A DNA stretch of 64,000 nt from Pseudomonadota bacterium (GTDB taxonomy: Bacteria; Pseudomonadota; Alphaproteobacteria; Caulobacterales; Caulobacteraceae). Below are positions 56,361-64,000 of the stretch, in pieces; positions within the stretch are counted from its first letter, which is position 1, and each line of letters opens with the position of its first letter. The DNA lies in the NCBI GenBank assembly GCA_020161365.1, contig JAIUNU010000010.1:1-64000 (forward strand), written 5' to 3'. The notes below the pieces were generated by a model. That model ran no database searches, had not been told where the DNA came from, and saw only the letters and a list, made by a program, of their open reading frames with translations. The translations under genes were made by a program, and so were the position numbers.

Positions 56361-56530
56361 AATCCGCAGCACCGACAACGGCCCTGAGCGTGCTGGCCGA
56401 CAATCCCGCCGTCACGCTGCCCTGGGTATCGCAACCATGGTGCAACTGATCCTCTCCGCCCTTCTCATCTTCCTTTTCGGCCTGGCCGTGAAGCCGCCGC
56501 TTCCAGATTGGCTAGGCGACCGTCCGGCGA

Positions 56531-56575
56531 CCCTCTCCGTCGGCTGCGCCGACACCTCCTCCGCCGGGGAGAGGG
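56531..56575. repeat. GC-rich palindromic intergenic repeat fragment
   Basis: CCCTCTCCGTCGGCTGCGCC and, further right, CCGCCGGGGAGAGGG form a hairpin related to the type 2 repeats at 49799. An open frame at 56437-56694 runs through it and is not considered a gene. Confidence 0.6.
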
Positions 56576-56727
56576 TTTTCCCCTGCCTCGCAATGGGCTC
56601 AACTGACACCGTTCGCCTCGCTGACTCACGAGTTCTGTGTATGTTCTGTGGATTAACTTTCCGCCTCCGTGAACAAGGGGTGCGACATCTTTGAAATTGC
56701 GATGAATTGCTCTGGGGTGTCATTGTG

Positions 56728-56752
56728 TCCCAGTTCATCCCATGTTAACCCA
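56728..56752 (-). promoter_or_regulatory. Triple MraZ box upstream of mraZ
   Basis: Read on the minus strand: TGGGT-N5-TGGGA-N5-TGGGA, three TGGGN units with exact 10-base periodicity (plus-strand positions 56728-56732, 56738-56742, 56748-56752). This is the known MraZ binding array and lies 65 bases before the mraZ start, fitting autoregulation of the division/cell-wall operon. Confidence 0.85.
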
Positions 56753-56816
56753 ATTCTCGTCGGAGCGAGGGTGGTGGCTCGCTGACCGGCTTGGGTCTGG
56801 CGGGGTTTAAGCTTCA

Positions 56817-57284
56817 GTGTTTCTCTCGACGTTCGAGAAACAGCTCGACAGCAAGCGGCGCATTGTCGTGCCGCAGGAATTCCGCGCGGCCGTCTCGGGT
56901 CCCTTTGACGGCATCTTCTGCTTCCCCTCGATCGAGGCCGACTGCCTGGAGGCGGGCGGCAAGGCGCTGTATGATCGCTATCAGGCGGTGATCGAGGAGA
57001 TGCCGTTCGGCGATCCCGTCCGCACGGCGCTGGAGACCAGCATCCTGGGCGGCATGGCCCGGCTGACCTTTGATACAGCTGGTCGCATTACGCTGCCCGA
57101 CCATCTGTGCGACATGTTCGGCCTTACGGATTCGGTGGCCGTCGTCGGTATGGGTGAGCGTTTTCAGATCTGGTCGCGCGAGGCCTTCCAGGCCCATCGC
57201 GCGCAGCAGCGTGACCTAGCCCGGGAAGGTCTGGCGGCCCTGCGCGCCCAGCAGCGCGCGGCCAAGTTCGGGGGCGCAGCGTGA
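56817..57284 (+). CDS. mraZ: Transcriptional regulator MraZ
   Basis: 155 residues with two AbrB-like MraZ repeats (about 1-60 and 80-125): [20 protein letters not shown] and the second [13 protein letters not shown]. It forms a ring oligomer that binds TGGGN boxes and controls the downstream division genes. GTG 56817 is the start. It is the first gene of mraZ-rsmH-ftsL-ftsI-murE-murF-mraY; its end overlaps rsmH by 4 bases. Confidence 0.96.
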   Translation: MFLSTFEKQLDSKRRIVVPQEFRAAVSGPFDGIFCFPSIEADCLEAGGKALYDRYQAVIEEMPFGDPVRTALETSILGGMARLTFDTAGRITLPDHLCDMFGLTDSVAVVGMGERFQIWSREAFQAHRAQQRDLAREGLAALRAQQRAAKFGGAA

Positions 57285-58216
57285 GCGCCGCGCCGCACAT
57301 CTCGGTCCTGCTGGACGAGGTCGTCCAGGCGCTGGACGCCAAGCCCGGTGACGTCGTCGTCGACGGCACCTTCGGGGCGGGCGGCTATACCCGTGCGGTG
57401 CTGCCGACCGGCGCTGGCGTCGTGGCCTTTGATCGCGATCCGACCGTCCGCCAGTTCGCCGAGGGCCTGCCGGCCGATCGCTTCCGCCTGGTCCAGGCCC
57501 GCTTCTCCGAAATGCTGGACGAGCTGGGCCCGCAGAGCGTCGACGGCGTGATGCTGGATCTGGGCGTTTCGTCGATGCAACTGGACCAGGCCGAGCGCGG
57601 CTTTTCGTTCATGCGCGACGGGCCGCTGGACATGCGGATGGCCGATACCGGCCCCACCGCAGCCGACCTCGTCAACACGCTGGACCAGACCGAGCTGGCC
57701 CGCATCCTCTATGTCTATGGCGAGGAGCACGCCTCGCGCCGTATCGCCAGCTTCATCGTCCGCCGCCGCGAGGAAAAGCCGTTCGAGCGCACCCTGGACC
57801 TGGCCGAGGTGATCGAGCGCGCCGTCGGCGGCCGCAAGGGCGCCAAGGTCCATCCGGCCACGCGATCGTTCCAGGGGCTGCGCATCGCGGTCAATGACGA
57901 GCTGGGCGAGCTGGAGGCCGGTCTTGCCGCCGCCGAGCGGGTGCTGAAGCCGGGCGGGCGTCTGGTGGTCGTCACGTTCCATTCTCTGGAAGACCGTATC
58001 GTCAAGGCGTTCCTGGCCGAACGCGCGGGCAGGACGCCGGGCGGATCGCGCCATGCGCCGCCGGTGGCGGCGACCGCCGCGCCCAGCTTCCAGCTGATCT
58101 CCAACAAGGCCATCGCGCCCGGCGAGGCCGAGCTGGCCGTCAATCCGCGCGCCCGGTCCTCAAAGCTGCGCGCGGCCGTTCGCACCGATGCTCCGGTGTG
58201 GGAGGGCGCGGCATGA
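57281..58216 (+). CDS. rsmH: 16S rRNA (cytosine-1402-N4)-methyltransferase
   Basis: 311 residues. [13 protein letters not shown] opening, SAM motif [34 protein letters not shown] and the [16 protein letters not shown] block define RsmH (MraW), which methylates C1402 in the 30S decoding centre. It overlaps mraZ and ftsL (ATGA), the normal order in dcw clusters. Confidence 0.97.
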   Translation: MSAAPHISVLLDEVVQALDAKPGDVVVDGTFGAGGYTRAVLPTGAGVVAFDRDPTVRQFAEGLPADRFRLVQARFSEMLDELGPQSVDGVMLDLGVSSMQLDQAERGFSFMRDGPLDMRMADTGPTAADLVNTLDQTELARILYVYGEEHASRRIASFIVRRREEKPFERTLDLAEVIERAVGGRKGAKVHPATRSFQGLRIAVNDELGELEAGLAAAERVLKPGGRLVVVTFHSLEDRIVKAFLAERAGRTPGGSRHAPPVAATAAPSFQLISNKAIAPGEAELAVNPRARSSKLRAAVRTDAPVWEGAA

Positions 58217-58656
58217 CGGTGTCGGGCGTCTTCAATCGCCGGGTCCGGGGCTTCCGCGTTGTCGAGGTGGCGGGTCTTTGCATCCTGCTGACCCTGGTCA
58301 CGAGCGTCTATCTGGCCAAGACCTTCGCAGGCCGCGAGCGCCAGGAGATCGCCCGCATCGAGCAGGAGATCGAGGAGGAGGCGGCGCGCAAGCGTCTGCT
58401 GGAGGCCGAGGTCGCGCACCTCGAACAGCCTCGCCGCATCGAACAGCTGGCGCGGATGATGCAGCTGAAACCGATCGCGCCGGACCGTGAAATCACCGAG
58501 GACGCGCTGATCGACGTCGCGCGCCGCCGCGAGCTGCCGAAGGCGGCGGTGTCGGCCGAGCCGATCACGCCTGAGGCCCTCGCCGCCGACGCGCCCGAGC
58601 CGCTGCCCGATGATGCGGCGGTTCCTGCGGCTCCCACGCCGGGGGCGCCCCGATGA
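58213..58656 (+). CDS. ftsL: Cell division protein FtsL
   Basis: 147 residues: short cytoplasmic tail, one membrane helix (about 22-40, [20 protein letters not shown]), a heptad-rich coiled coil (about 45-85) and a Pro/Ala-rich tail. It matches FtsL by position between rsmH and ftsI, by topology and by the coiled coil, although sequence conservation of FtsL is low. It acts with FtsB and FtsQ at the septum. ATG 58213 overlaps the rsmH stop; a longer frame is disfavoured. Confidence 0.9.
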   Translation: MTVSGVFNRRVRGFRVVEVAGLCILLTLVTSVYLAKTFAGRERQEIARIEQEIEEEAARKRLLEAEVAHLEQPRRIEQLARMMQLKPIAPDREITEDALIDVARRRELPKAAVSAEPITPEALAADAPEPLPDDAAVPAAPTPGAPR

Positions 58657-60422
58657 GCCTGTCGAACCTGGGTCCTGGCGGCTTCCAGTCGCCGCTCTGG
58701 CGCTGGGTGATCGAGCGCGTCTGGCGGCTGGAGCACGCCTTCGAGCGTTCGCGCGCCGCGGCGCGGCCGGAAGACGACACCCGCATCCGCATCTTTCTGG
58801 TCATGGGTTTCTTCAGCCTATGCTTCGTCGGCGTGAGCCTGGGGGCGGGCTGGTCGGCGCTGTTTTCGCGGGCGGGGCAAGGCAACGGCTACGCCCAGGG
58901 CGTGGAAGGCGCGCGCGGGGACATGGTGGATCGCAACGGCAAGCTGCTGGCCGTGGATCTTGCCCATTATGCGCTCTACGTCGATCCGCGCGAGATCTGG
59001 GACGCCAAGGAAACGCGCGCGGCGCTGGGTCGGGCGCTGCCGCAGGTGCCGGGCAAGCGTCTGGACAAGGTGGTGTACGGTGAGCACCGCGCCTTCGTCC
59101 TGGGCGGCCTGACGCCCGACGAAAAGGACGCGATCTTCAATCTCGGCCTGCCCGGCGTGTCGTTCGAGGAGCAGGAGCGGCGGATGTATCCGCTGGGCGC
59201 GACCGCCGCCCACCTCATCGGCTTCGTCGACAGCGGCGGCAAGGGTCTGGCCGGCGCCGAGCGGGCGCTGGACGATCCGATCCGCAGCGCGGCGGGCGGT
59301 GAGGGTGGTCCGACCCAGCTGTCGATCGATATCCGGGTGCAGGCCGCGCTCGAGGACGAGTTGCGCAAGGCCGCCGAGGAGTTCACGCCGAAGGGTGCGG
59401 TTGGTCTGGTCACCAACGTCCACACCGGCGAGATCCTGGGTATGGCCAGCTGGCCGGACTACGACGCCAACAAGGCGGGTGAGGCCACCGACGACCAGCG
59501 CCTGAACCGCGCCGCCGCCTCGGTGTACGAGATGGGCTCGACCTTCAAGGCGTTCACCGTGGCGATCGGGCTGGATACGGGCGTGGCGACGGCGTCGTCG
59601 ACCTTCGACGCGCGAGAGCCGTTCAAGCTCGGCTACCGCACGATTCACGACTATCACGCCGCCCGGGCCATCCTGACCCTGGTAGAGGTGTTCAAACACT
59701 CCTCGAATATCGGCACGGCCATGCTGGCCGAGCGGATCGGCGGCGAGCGTCTGAGCCAATATTTCACCAATCTGGGCCTGACCAAGCCGGCCAAGGTGGA
59801 GCTGAAGGAGTCGGCCCGGCCCCTGACGCCGCGCAAGTGGGACCAGGACGCGGTGGCCTCGACCTCGTTTGGTCACGGCATGAACGTCAGTCCCCTGGCT
59901 CTGGCCCAGGCGATGAACGCCCTGCTCAACGGCGGCGAGATGATGCCCCTGACCATCCGCAAGCTGCCGCCGGGCGTTCGTCCCGAAGGCAAGCGCGTGT
60001 TGTCGGAGAATACTTCGGCCGAGATGTTGAAGATCATGCGGGCCAATGTAGTGCCCGGCGAAGGGGGCAGCGGCGGCAAGGCCGACGTGCCGGGCCTGTC
60101 GGTCGGCGGCAAGACAGGGACCGGTGAAAAGTACGATCCCGCGATCCGGGGTTACAATCATCAACGGCAGGTGTCGTCGTTCGCCGCGACCTTCCCGACG
60201 GACGGGCCGGTGGAAGCTGACCGCTACTTCGTCCTGATCCTGCTGGACGAGCCGAAGGGCAACGCCAGCTCGTTCGGCTTCTCGACCGGCGGTTGGGTCG
60301 CCGCGCCGGCTGCGGGCCGGGTCATCGAACGCATCGCGCCGTTCCTCGGCGTCAAACGCAAGACCGAGCTGGTGACCATCGCCAGCTCGCCGAAGAACGC
60401 CGCACCGGAGGCGGGGCTATGA
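58653..60422 (+). CDS. ftsI: Penicillin-binding protein 3 / FtsI transpeptidase
   Basis: 589 residues: N-terminal membrane anchor (about 48-68), PBP dimerisation domain and transpeptidase domain with the three active-site motifs S296-TFK, S350-S-N352 and K487-TGT. It cross-links septal peptidoglycan during division. It overlaps ftsL (ATGA) and murE by 4 bases, so expression is coupled. Confidence 0.97.
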   Translation: MSLSNLGPGGFQSPLWRWVIERVWRLEHAFERSRAAARPEDDTRIRIFLVMGFFSLCFVGVSLGAGWSALFSRAGQGNGYAQGVEGARGDMVDRNGKLLAVDLAHYALYVDPREIWDAKETRAALGRALPQVPGKRLDKVVYGEHRAFVLGGLTPDEKDAIFNLGLPGVSFEEQERRMYPLGATAAHLIGFVDSGGKGLAGAERALDDPIRSAAGGEGGPTQLSIDIRVQAALEDELRKAAEEFTPKGAVGLVTNVHTGEILGMASWPDYDANKAGEATDDQRLNRAAASVYEMGSTFKAFTVAIGLDTGVATASSTFDAREPFKLGYRTIHDYHAARAILTLVEVFKHSSNIGTAMLAERIGGERLSQYFTNLGLTKPAKVELKESARPLTPRKWDQDAVASTSFGHGMNVSPLALAQAMNALLNGGEMMPLTIRKLPPGVRPEGKRVLSENTSAEMLKIMRANVVPGEGGSGGKADVPGLSVGGKTGTGEKYDPAIRGYNHQRQVSSFAATFPTDGPVEADRYFVLILLDEPKGNASSFGFSTGGWVAAPAAGRVIERIAPFLGVKRKTELVTIASSPKNAAPEAGL

Positions 60423-61879
60423 CCAGACGACTGTCCGACCTGTTCAACCGTCCCTTCGAAAATGATCCCGTGATCGCCGGTGTCACCGCCGACAGCCGCA
60501 AGGTCACGGCCGGCTGGCTGTTCGCGGCCCTGCCGGGGACCAAGGTCGACGGCCGCGACTTCGCCGAGGGCGCGGTCGCCAAGGGCGCGGCGGCCATCCT
60601 GGCGCCGGAGGGCGGGCTGGAGGGCTTGGGCGTGCCGGTGGTGCGCTCCGAGGACGCCCGCCGCGCCTACGCCCTTGCGTCGGCGGCGTTCTGGGGCAAG
60701 CAGCCGGCCATGTGCGTGGCCGTCACCGGCACCAACGGCAAGACCTCGGTGGCCGGCTTCTGCCGCCAGATCTTCGCCAAGCTGGGCTACAAGGCCGCCA
60801 GCATGGGCACGCTGGGCGTGGTCGTCAGCCAGCCGGGCCAGGCCGACCAACAGCTGACGCCCCCAGGCCTGACCACGCCGGACGCCGGCGACGTCGCCGA
60901 GATGATCGCGCGCCTGGCCGATATGGGCGTCACCCATCTGGCGCTGGAGGCCAGCTCGCACGGTGTCGACCAGCGCCGCATCGATGGGGTCAAGCTGAGC
61001 GCGGCCGGCTTTACCAACTTCACCCAGGACCACCTCGACTATCACGGCTCGATGGAGGCCTACCGCGCCGCCAAGCTGCGCCTGTTCGACACCCTGACGC
61101 CCGCCGGCGCCACGGCGGTGCTGAACGCCGACAGCGAGGCGTTCCCGACGTTCGCCTCGGCCGCTGTCACCTCGGGCCAGAGCGTGTTCTCGGTCGGTGA
61201 AGACGGGCAGGGCCTGCGGCTTCTGTCGCGCACGCCGACGCCCGCCGGCCAGGAGCTGGTCGTTGAGGTCGACGGTGTGGCTCATCACATCAAGCTGCCG
61301 CTGGCGGGCGCTTTCCAGGCGTCGAACGTGCTGGTCGCGGCCGGTCTTTGCATCGCCGCCGGCGAGGACAGCGCCAAGGTGCTCAAGGCCCTGGAGAGCC
61401 TGGAAGGCGCCGCCGGTCGCCTGCAGCGCGTGGGACGGGCTCCCAAGGGCGGCGAGGCCTATGTCGACTACGCCCACACGCCCGACGGCCTGCAAACGGT
61501 GCTTGAGGCGTTGCGGCCGCACACCGCCGGCAAGCTGATCGCGGTGTTCGGCGCAGGCGGCGACCGCGACCGGGGCAAGCGTCCGTTAATGGGCGCCATC
61601 GGCGCTAAGCTGGCCGACATCGCGATCGTCACCGACGATAATCCGCGTTCGGAAGATCCGGCCTCGATCCGAGCGGCCATCCTTGAGGGCGCGCCGGGCG
61701 CCCGCGAGATCGGCGATCGACGCGCCGCGATCCGCGCCGCCGTCGAGCTGATGGTCGAGGGCGACGTGCTGGTCGTCGCTGGCAAGGGTCACGAGCTGGG
61801 CCAGATTGTCGCCGGCGTCGTACATCCGTTCGACGATGTGGCCGAGACCTTGGCCGCCCTGGAGGGCGTCGATGCCTGA
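60419..61879 (+). CDS. murE: UDP-N-acetylmuramoyl-tripeptide synthetase (meso-DAP type)
   Basis: 486 residues. ATP-binding GTNGKTS is at 104-110 and the meso-diaminopimelate specificity motif DNPR at 407-410, so the cell wall uses meso-DAP. ATG 60419 overlaps the ftsI stop. The end overlaps murF by 8 bases. Cytoplasmic step of peptidoglycan precursor synthesis. Confidence 0.97.
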   Translation: MTRRLSDLFNRPFENDPVIAGVTADSRKVTAGWLFAALPGTKVDGRDFAEGAVAKGAAAILAPEGGLEGLGVPVVRSEDARRAYALASAAFWGKQPAMCVAVTGTNGKTSVAGFCRQIFAKLGYKAASMGTLGVVVSQPGQADQQLTPPGLTTPDAGDVAEMIARLADMGVTHLALEASSHGVDQRRIDGVKLSAAGFTNFTQDHLDYHGSMEAYRAAKLRLFDTLTPAGATAVLNADSEAFPTFASAAVTSGQSVFSVGEDGQGLRLLSRTPTPAGQELVVEVDGVAHHIKLPLAGAFQASNVLVAAGLCIAAGEDSAKVLKALESLEGAAGRLQRVGRAPKGGEAYVDYAHTPDGLQTVLEALRPHTAGKLIAVFGAGGDRDRGKRPLMGAIGAKLADIAIVTDDNPRSEDPASIRAAILEGAPGAREIGDRRAAIRAAVELMVEGDVLVVAGKGHELGQIVAGVVHPFDDVAETLAALEGVDA

Positions 61880-63260
61880 CGCGCTCTGGACCGCAGAAGA
61901 GATCGCCCAGGCGGTCGGCGGCCAGGTGGCCGGCGACTTCGCCGCCACCGGCGTCTCGATCGACACCCGCTCGGTGGAGCATGGCGACCTGTTCGTGCCG
62001 CTGGTCGGCGCACGCGACGGTCATGACTTCGTGGCCCAGGCGGTGGCGAACGGCGCGGCGGGCGTCCTGGCCGCCAAGGCCGTCGACGCCCCGGCGGTGA
62101 TGGTCGCCGACACCTTCAAGGCGCTGGAGGCTCTGGGCGTCGCAGCCCGTGAGCGCGCGCCGCAATGCAAGCGCGGGGCGGTGACCGGCTCGGTCGGCAA
62201 GACCAGCGTGACCCGCGCCATCGAGGCGGGTCTGCGACTTGCCGGCCAGGCGCACGCCTCGGTCAAGAGCTACAACAACCACATCGGCGTGCCTTTGACC
62301 CTCGCACGGATGCCGCGTGACACTGAGCGGGCGGTGTTCGAAGTGGGGATGAACCACGCCGACGAGATCGTTCCGCTGTCGGGCTTCGTGCAGCCGCACG
62401 CGGTGGCGATCACCACGGTGGGTCCCGTTCACATCGAAAATTTCCCGGACGGCGAGGCGGGCGTCGCGCGCGCCAAGGCCGAGATCTTCGCGGGGTTGCG
62501 GCCGGACGGCGTCGCCGTGCTGAACGCCGACAACCGCTGGTTCGATTATCTGAAGGGCGAGGCCGAGAAGGTCGGCGCGCGCGTCTGGAGCTTCGGCGAG
62601 GCCGCCGGGGCGACCGCCCGCCTGACTGGGTTCAAGGTGGAGGACGCGGGGGCTACCGTTTCGGTCGACCTGCGGGGCGAACCGATCACGTTCTCCCTGC
62701 TCCAGACCGGCGTCCACTGGGGCCCCAACAGCCTCTGCGTCCTCTTGATGTTGGAAGCGCTGGACGTGCCGCGGGAGACGGCCCTGGCCGCGCTGGCGGC
62801 GTTCGCCCCCATCGAGGGCCGTGGGGCGGAGAAGACGATCCGGATTCCGGGCGGCGTCTTCACCCTGGTCGACGAGAGCTACAACGCCAACCCGGTCTCG
62901 ATGCAGGCTGCATTGAAGACGCTCGGCGCGCGCAAGGTGACCGGCCGCAGGGTCATCGCCCTGACCGACATGCTCGAATTGGGCGAGGACTCCGAGCGGT
63001 TTCACGCCGAGCTTGCGGAGCCGATCGCGTCTGCAAACGTCGACGTGGTTTTTCTCGCGGGCGTCCACATGAAATCGCTGTGGGAGGCGCTTCCTCCGAC
63101 TCGGCGGGGCGGCTACGCGGAGGTTACTGAAAAGTTAACGTCGGTGCTGGCGGGGGCGATCCAGCCTGGCGACGTAGTGATGGTGAAGGGGTCGAATGGC
63201 TCCAAGGCCGGCGCGCTCGCCGCGGCCTTGGCCACGCTCGATCTTGGGGAACAGGGCTGA
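61872..63260 (+). CDS. murF: UDP-N-acetylmuramoyl-tripeptide--D-Ala-D-Ala ligase
   Basis: 462 residues. The ATP motif GSVGKTS (106-112), the SYNNHIGVPLTLARM segment and ESYNANPVSMQAALKTL are typical of MurF, which adds D-Ala-D-Ala to the tripeptide precursor. ATG 61872 overlaps murE; the stop overlaps mraY in TGATG. Confidence 0.97.
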   Translation: MPDALWTAEEIAQAVGGQVAGDFAATGVSIDTRSVEHGDLFVPLVGARDGHDFVAQAVANGAAGVLAAKAVDAPAVMVADTFKALEALGVAARERAPQCKRGAVTGSVGKTSVTRAIEAGLRLAGQAHASVKSYNNHIGVPLTLARMPRDTERAVFEVGMNHADEIVPLSGFVQPHAVAITTVGPVHIENFPDGEAGVARAKAEIFAGLRPDGVAVLNADNRWFDYLKGEAEKVGARVWSFGEAAGATARLTGFKVEDAGATVSVDLRGEPITFSLLQTGVHWGPNSLCVLLMLEALDVPRETALAALAAFAPIEGRGAEKTIRIPGGVFTLVDESYNANPVSMQAALKTLGARKVTGRRVIALTDMLELGEDSERFHAELAEPIASANVDVVFLAGVHMKSLWEALPPTRRGGYAEVTEKLTSVLAGAIQPGDVVMVKGSNGSKAGALAAALATLDLGEQG

Positions 63261-64000
63261 TGCTGTACTTGCTGTACGAATGGCTGGCGCGCTCGCAAGA
63301 GCACTTTCCAGCCCTGAACCTGTTGAAATACCTGACCTTCCGGTCGGGCATGGCGATGCTCACCGCCTATATCGTCGCCGTGGCCATGGGCTCGCGCTTC
63401 ATCCGCTGGATGAAGGCCAAACAGGGCAAGGGTCAGCCGATCCGCACCGACGGCATCGCGCGCCACGTCACCGAAAAGGCCGGCACGCCCACCATGGGCG
63501 GCTTCATGATCCTGGCCGGGCTATTCGTCGGCGCGCTGCTGTGGGCCGACCTGCGCAATGTCCACGTCTGGGTCGTTCTGCTGGTCACTGGCAGCTACGG
63601 CGTGCTGGGCTTCATGGACGACTACGCCAAGGTCACCAAGCAGACGACGGCCGGCCTTTCGAGCGTCCAGAAGCTGGTGGCGCAGTTCATCGTCGCCATC
63701 ATCGCCACGGTCATCCTGGTCCTGTTCGCGCCCAAGTCGCCGATGACGCCGGGCATGGAGACCAGCCTGGTCTTCCCGATCTTCAAGGCGCTGGTGATCA
63801 ATCTCGGCTGGTTCTACGTCGCCTTCGCCGCGTTCACGATCGCCGGCTTCTCCAACGCCGTAAACCTGACCGACGGCCTGGACGGCCTGGCCATCGTGCC
63901 GGTGATGTTCGCCGCCTCGACCTTCGGCCTGATCGCCTACCTCGTGGGCAACTACAAGTTCGCCGACTACCTGAACCTGCACTTCGCCCCGGGCGTCGGC
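63260..64000 (+). CDS. mraY: Phospho-N-acetylmuramoyl-pentapeptide transferase (partial)
   Basis: 247 codons are present before the window ends, of the usual about 360-370. Membrane helices and the MraY motifs AGTPTMGGFMI, GFMDDYAK (catalytic Asp pair) and NAVNLTDGLDGLA are seen. It makes lipid I at the inner membrane. The C-terminal third lies outside the window. Confidence 0.97.
   Translation, partial: MLYLLYEWLARSQEHFPALNLLKYLTFRSGMAMLTAYIVAVAMGSRFIRWMKAKQGKGQPIRTDGIARHVTEKAGTPTMGGFMILAGLFVGALLWADLRNVHVWVVLLVTGSYGVLGFMDDYAKVTKQTTAGLSSVQKLVAQFIVAIIATVILVLFAPKSPMTPGMETSLVFPIFKALVINLGWFYVAFAAFTIAGFSNAVNLTDGLDGLAIVPVMFAASTFGLIAYLVGNYKFADYLNLHFAPGVG

Noticed and set aside
56437..56694. 85-codon frame beginning MVQLILSALLIFLFGLAV
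   Set aside because: It runs through a palindromic intergenic repeat, lacks a ribosome site and its C-terminal half is not protein-like. The hydrophobic start alone is not enough.

Overview
The window is high-GC, gene-dense DNA from an alphaproteobacterium, very probably Caulobacter or a close relative. The markers are the divergent fliX / flgI-cheL-flbY flagellar block with a CtrA-like box on the fliX side and a sigma-54-like element on the flgI side, a GTTC-N7-GTTC type SOS box in front of uvrA, a meso-diaminopimelate MurE in the division/cell-wall cluster, and a two-domain cold-shock protein. Everything here was read by eye from the sequence; no database search was run.

Layout. (1) 1-3235: initiator tRNA, a two-domain cold-shock protein and an NADP-type malic enzyme. 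(2) 3236-24052: a purine catabolism supercluster on both strands. uraH-xdhA-xdhB-xdhC-guaD runs on plus. hpxX-hpxY-hpxZ-nucleoside hydrolase runs on minus, with an acetamidase/formamidase gene divergent to it. A six-gene minus operon encodes allantoate amidohydrolase, PucG-type aminotransferase, PuuE, UraD, PuuD and a TetR regulator. Together they give a nearly complete predicted route: nucleoside > base > xanthine > urate > 5-hydroxyisourate > OHCU > allantoin > allantoate > ureidoglycine > oxalurate > oxalurate breakdown. An orphan RTX-type protein and a YceI lipoprotein sit inside the cluster. A 12-bp AT-rich motif, CATAAGT(A/C)A(T/G)AA, occurs in front of each of the three purine operons and is a candidate regulon operator.

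(3) 24206-29029: an MscS channel, then a lipid-modification module (DUF2177 membrane protein, CFA-type methyltransferase, FAD amine-oxidase-like enzyme, DUF1365). (4) 29036-34963: trmFO, four paralogous multi-pass membrane proteins and a glutathione S-transferase. (5) 35060-40760: uvrA with its SOS box, an unlisted 55-residue membrane protein, an ABC-F ATPase and a methyltransferase. (6) 40761-43968: flagellar genes flbY, cheL, flgI and fliX, then a DksA-like protein that keeps only one of the four zinc-finger cysteines.

(7) 44104-54849: a two-domain M16 peptidase, PPOX flavoprotein, response regulator, enoyl-CoA hydratase, DUF3052 protein, DUF2236 protein, Baeyer-Villiger-type monooxygenase, and an EamA / N-acetylmuramoyl-alanine amidase / PaiB-like overlapping trio. 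(8) 55039-56360: RNase P RNA, followed by a short AT-richer islet that carries a putative glutamic-type intramembrane protease and lies between two 16-bp direct repeats. (9) 56817-64000: the mraZ-rsmH-ftsL-ftsI-murE-murF-mraY division and cell-wall operon, with a triple MraZ-box array upstream; mraY runs off the window end.

Intergenic gaps repeatedly hold GC-rich palindromic repeats. One of these supplies the apparent ribosome binding site of xdhC.
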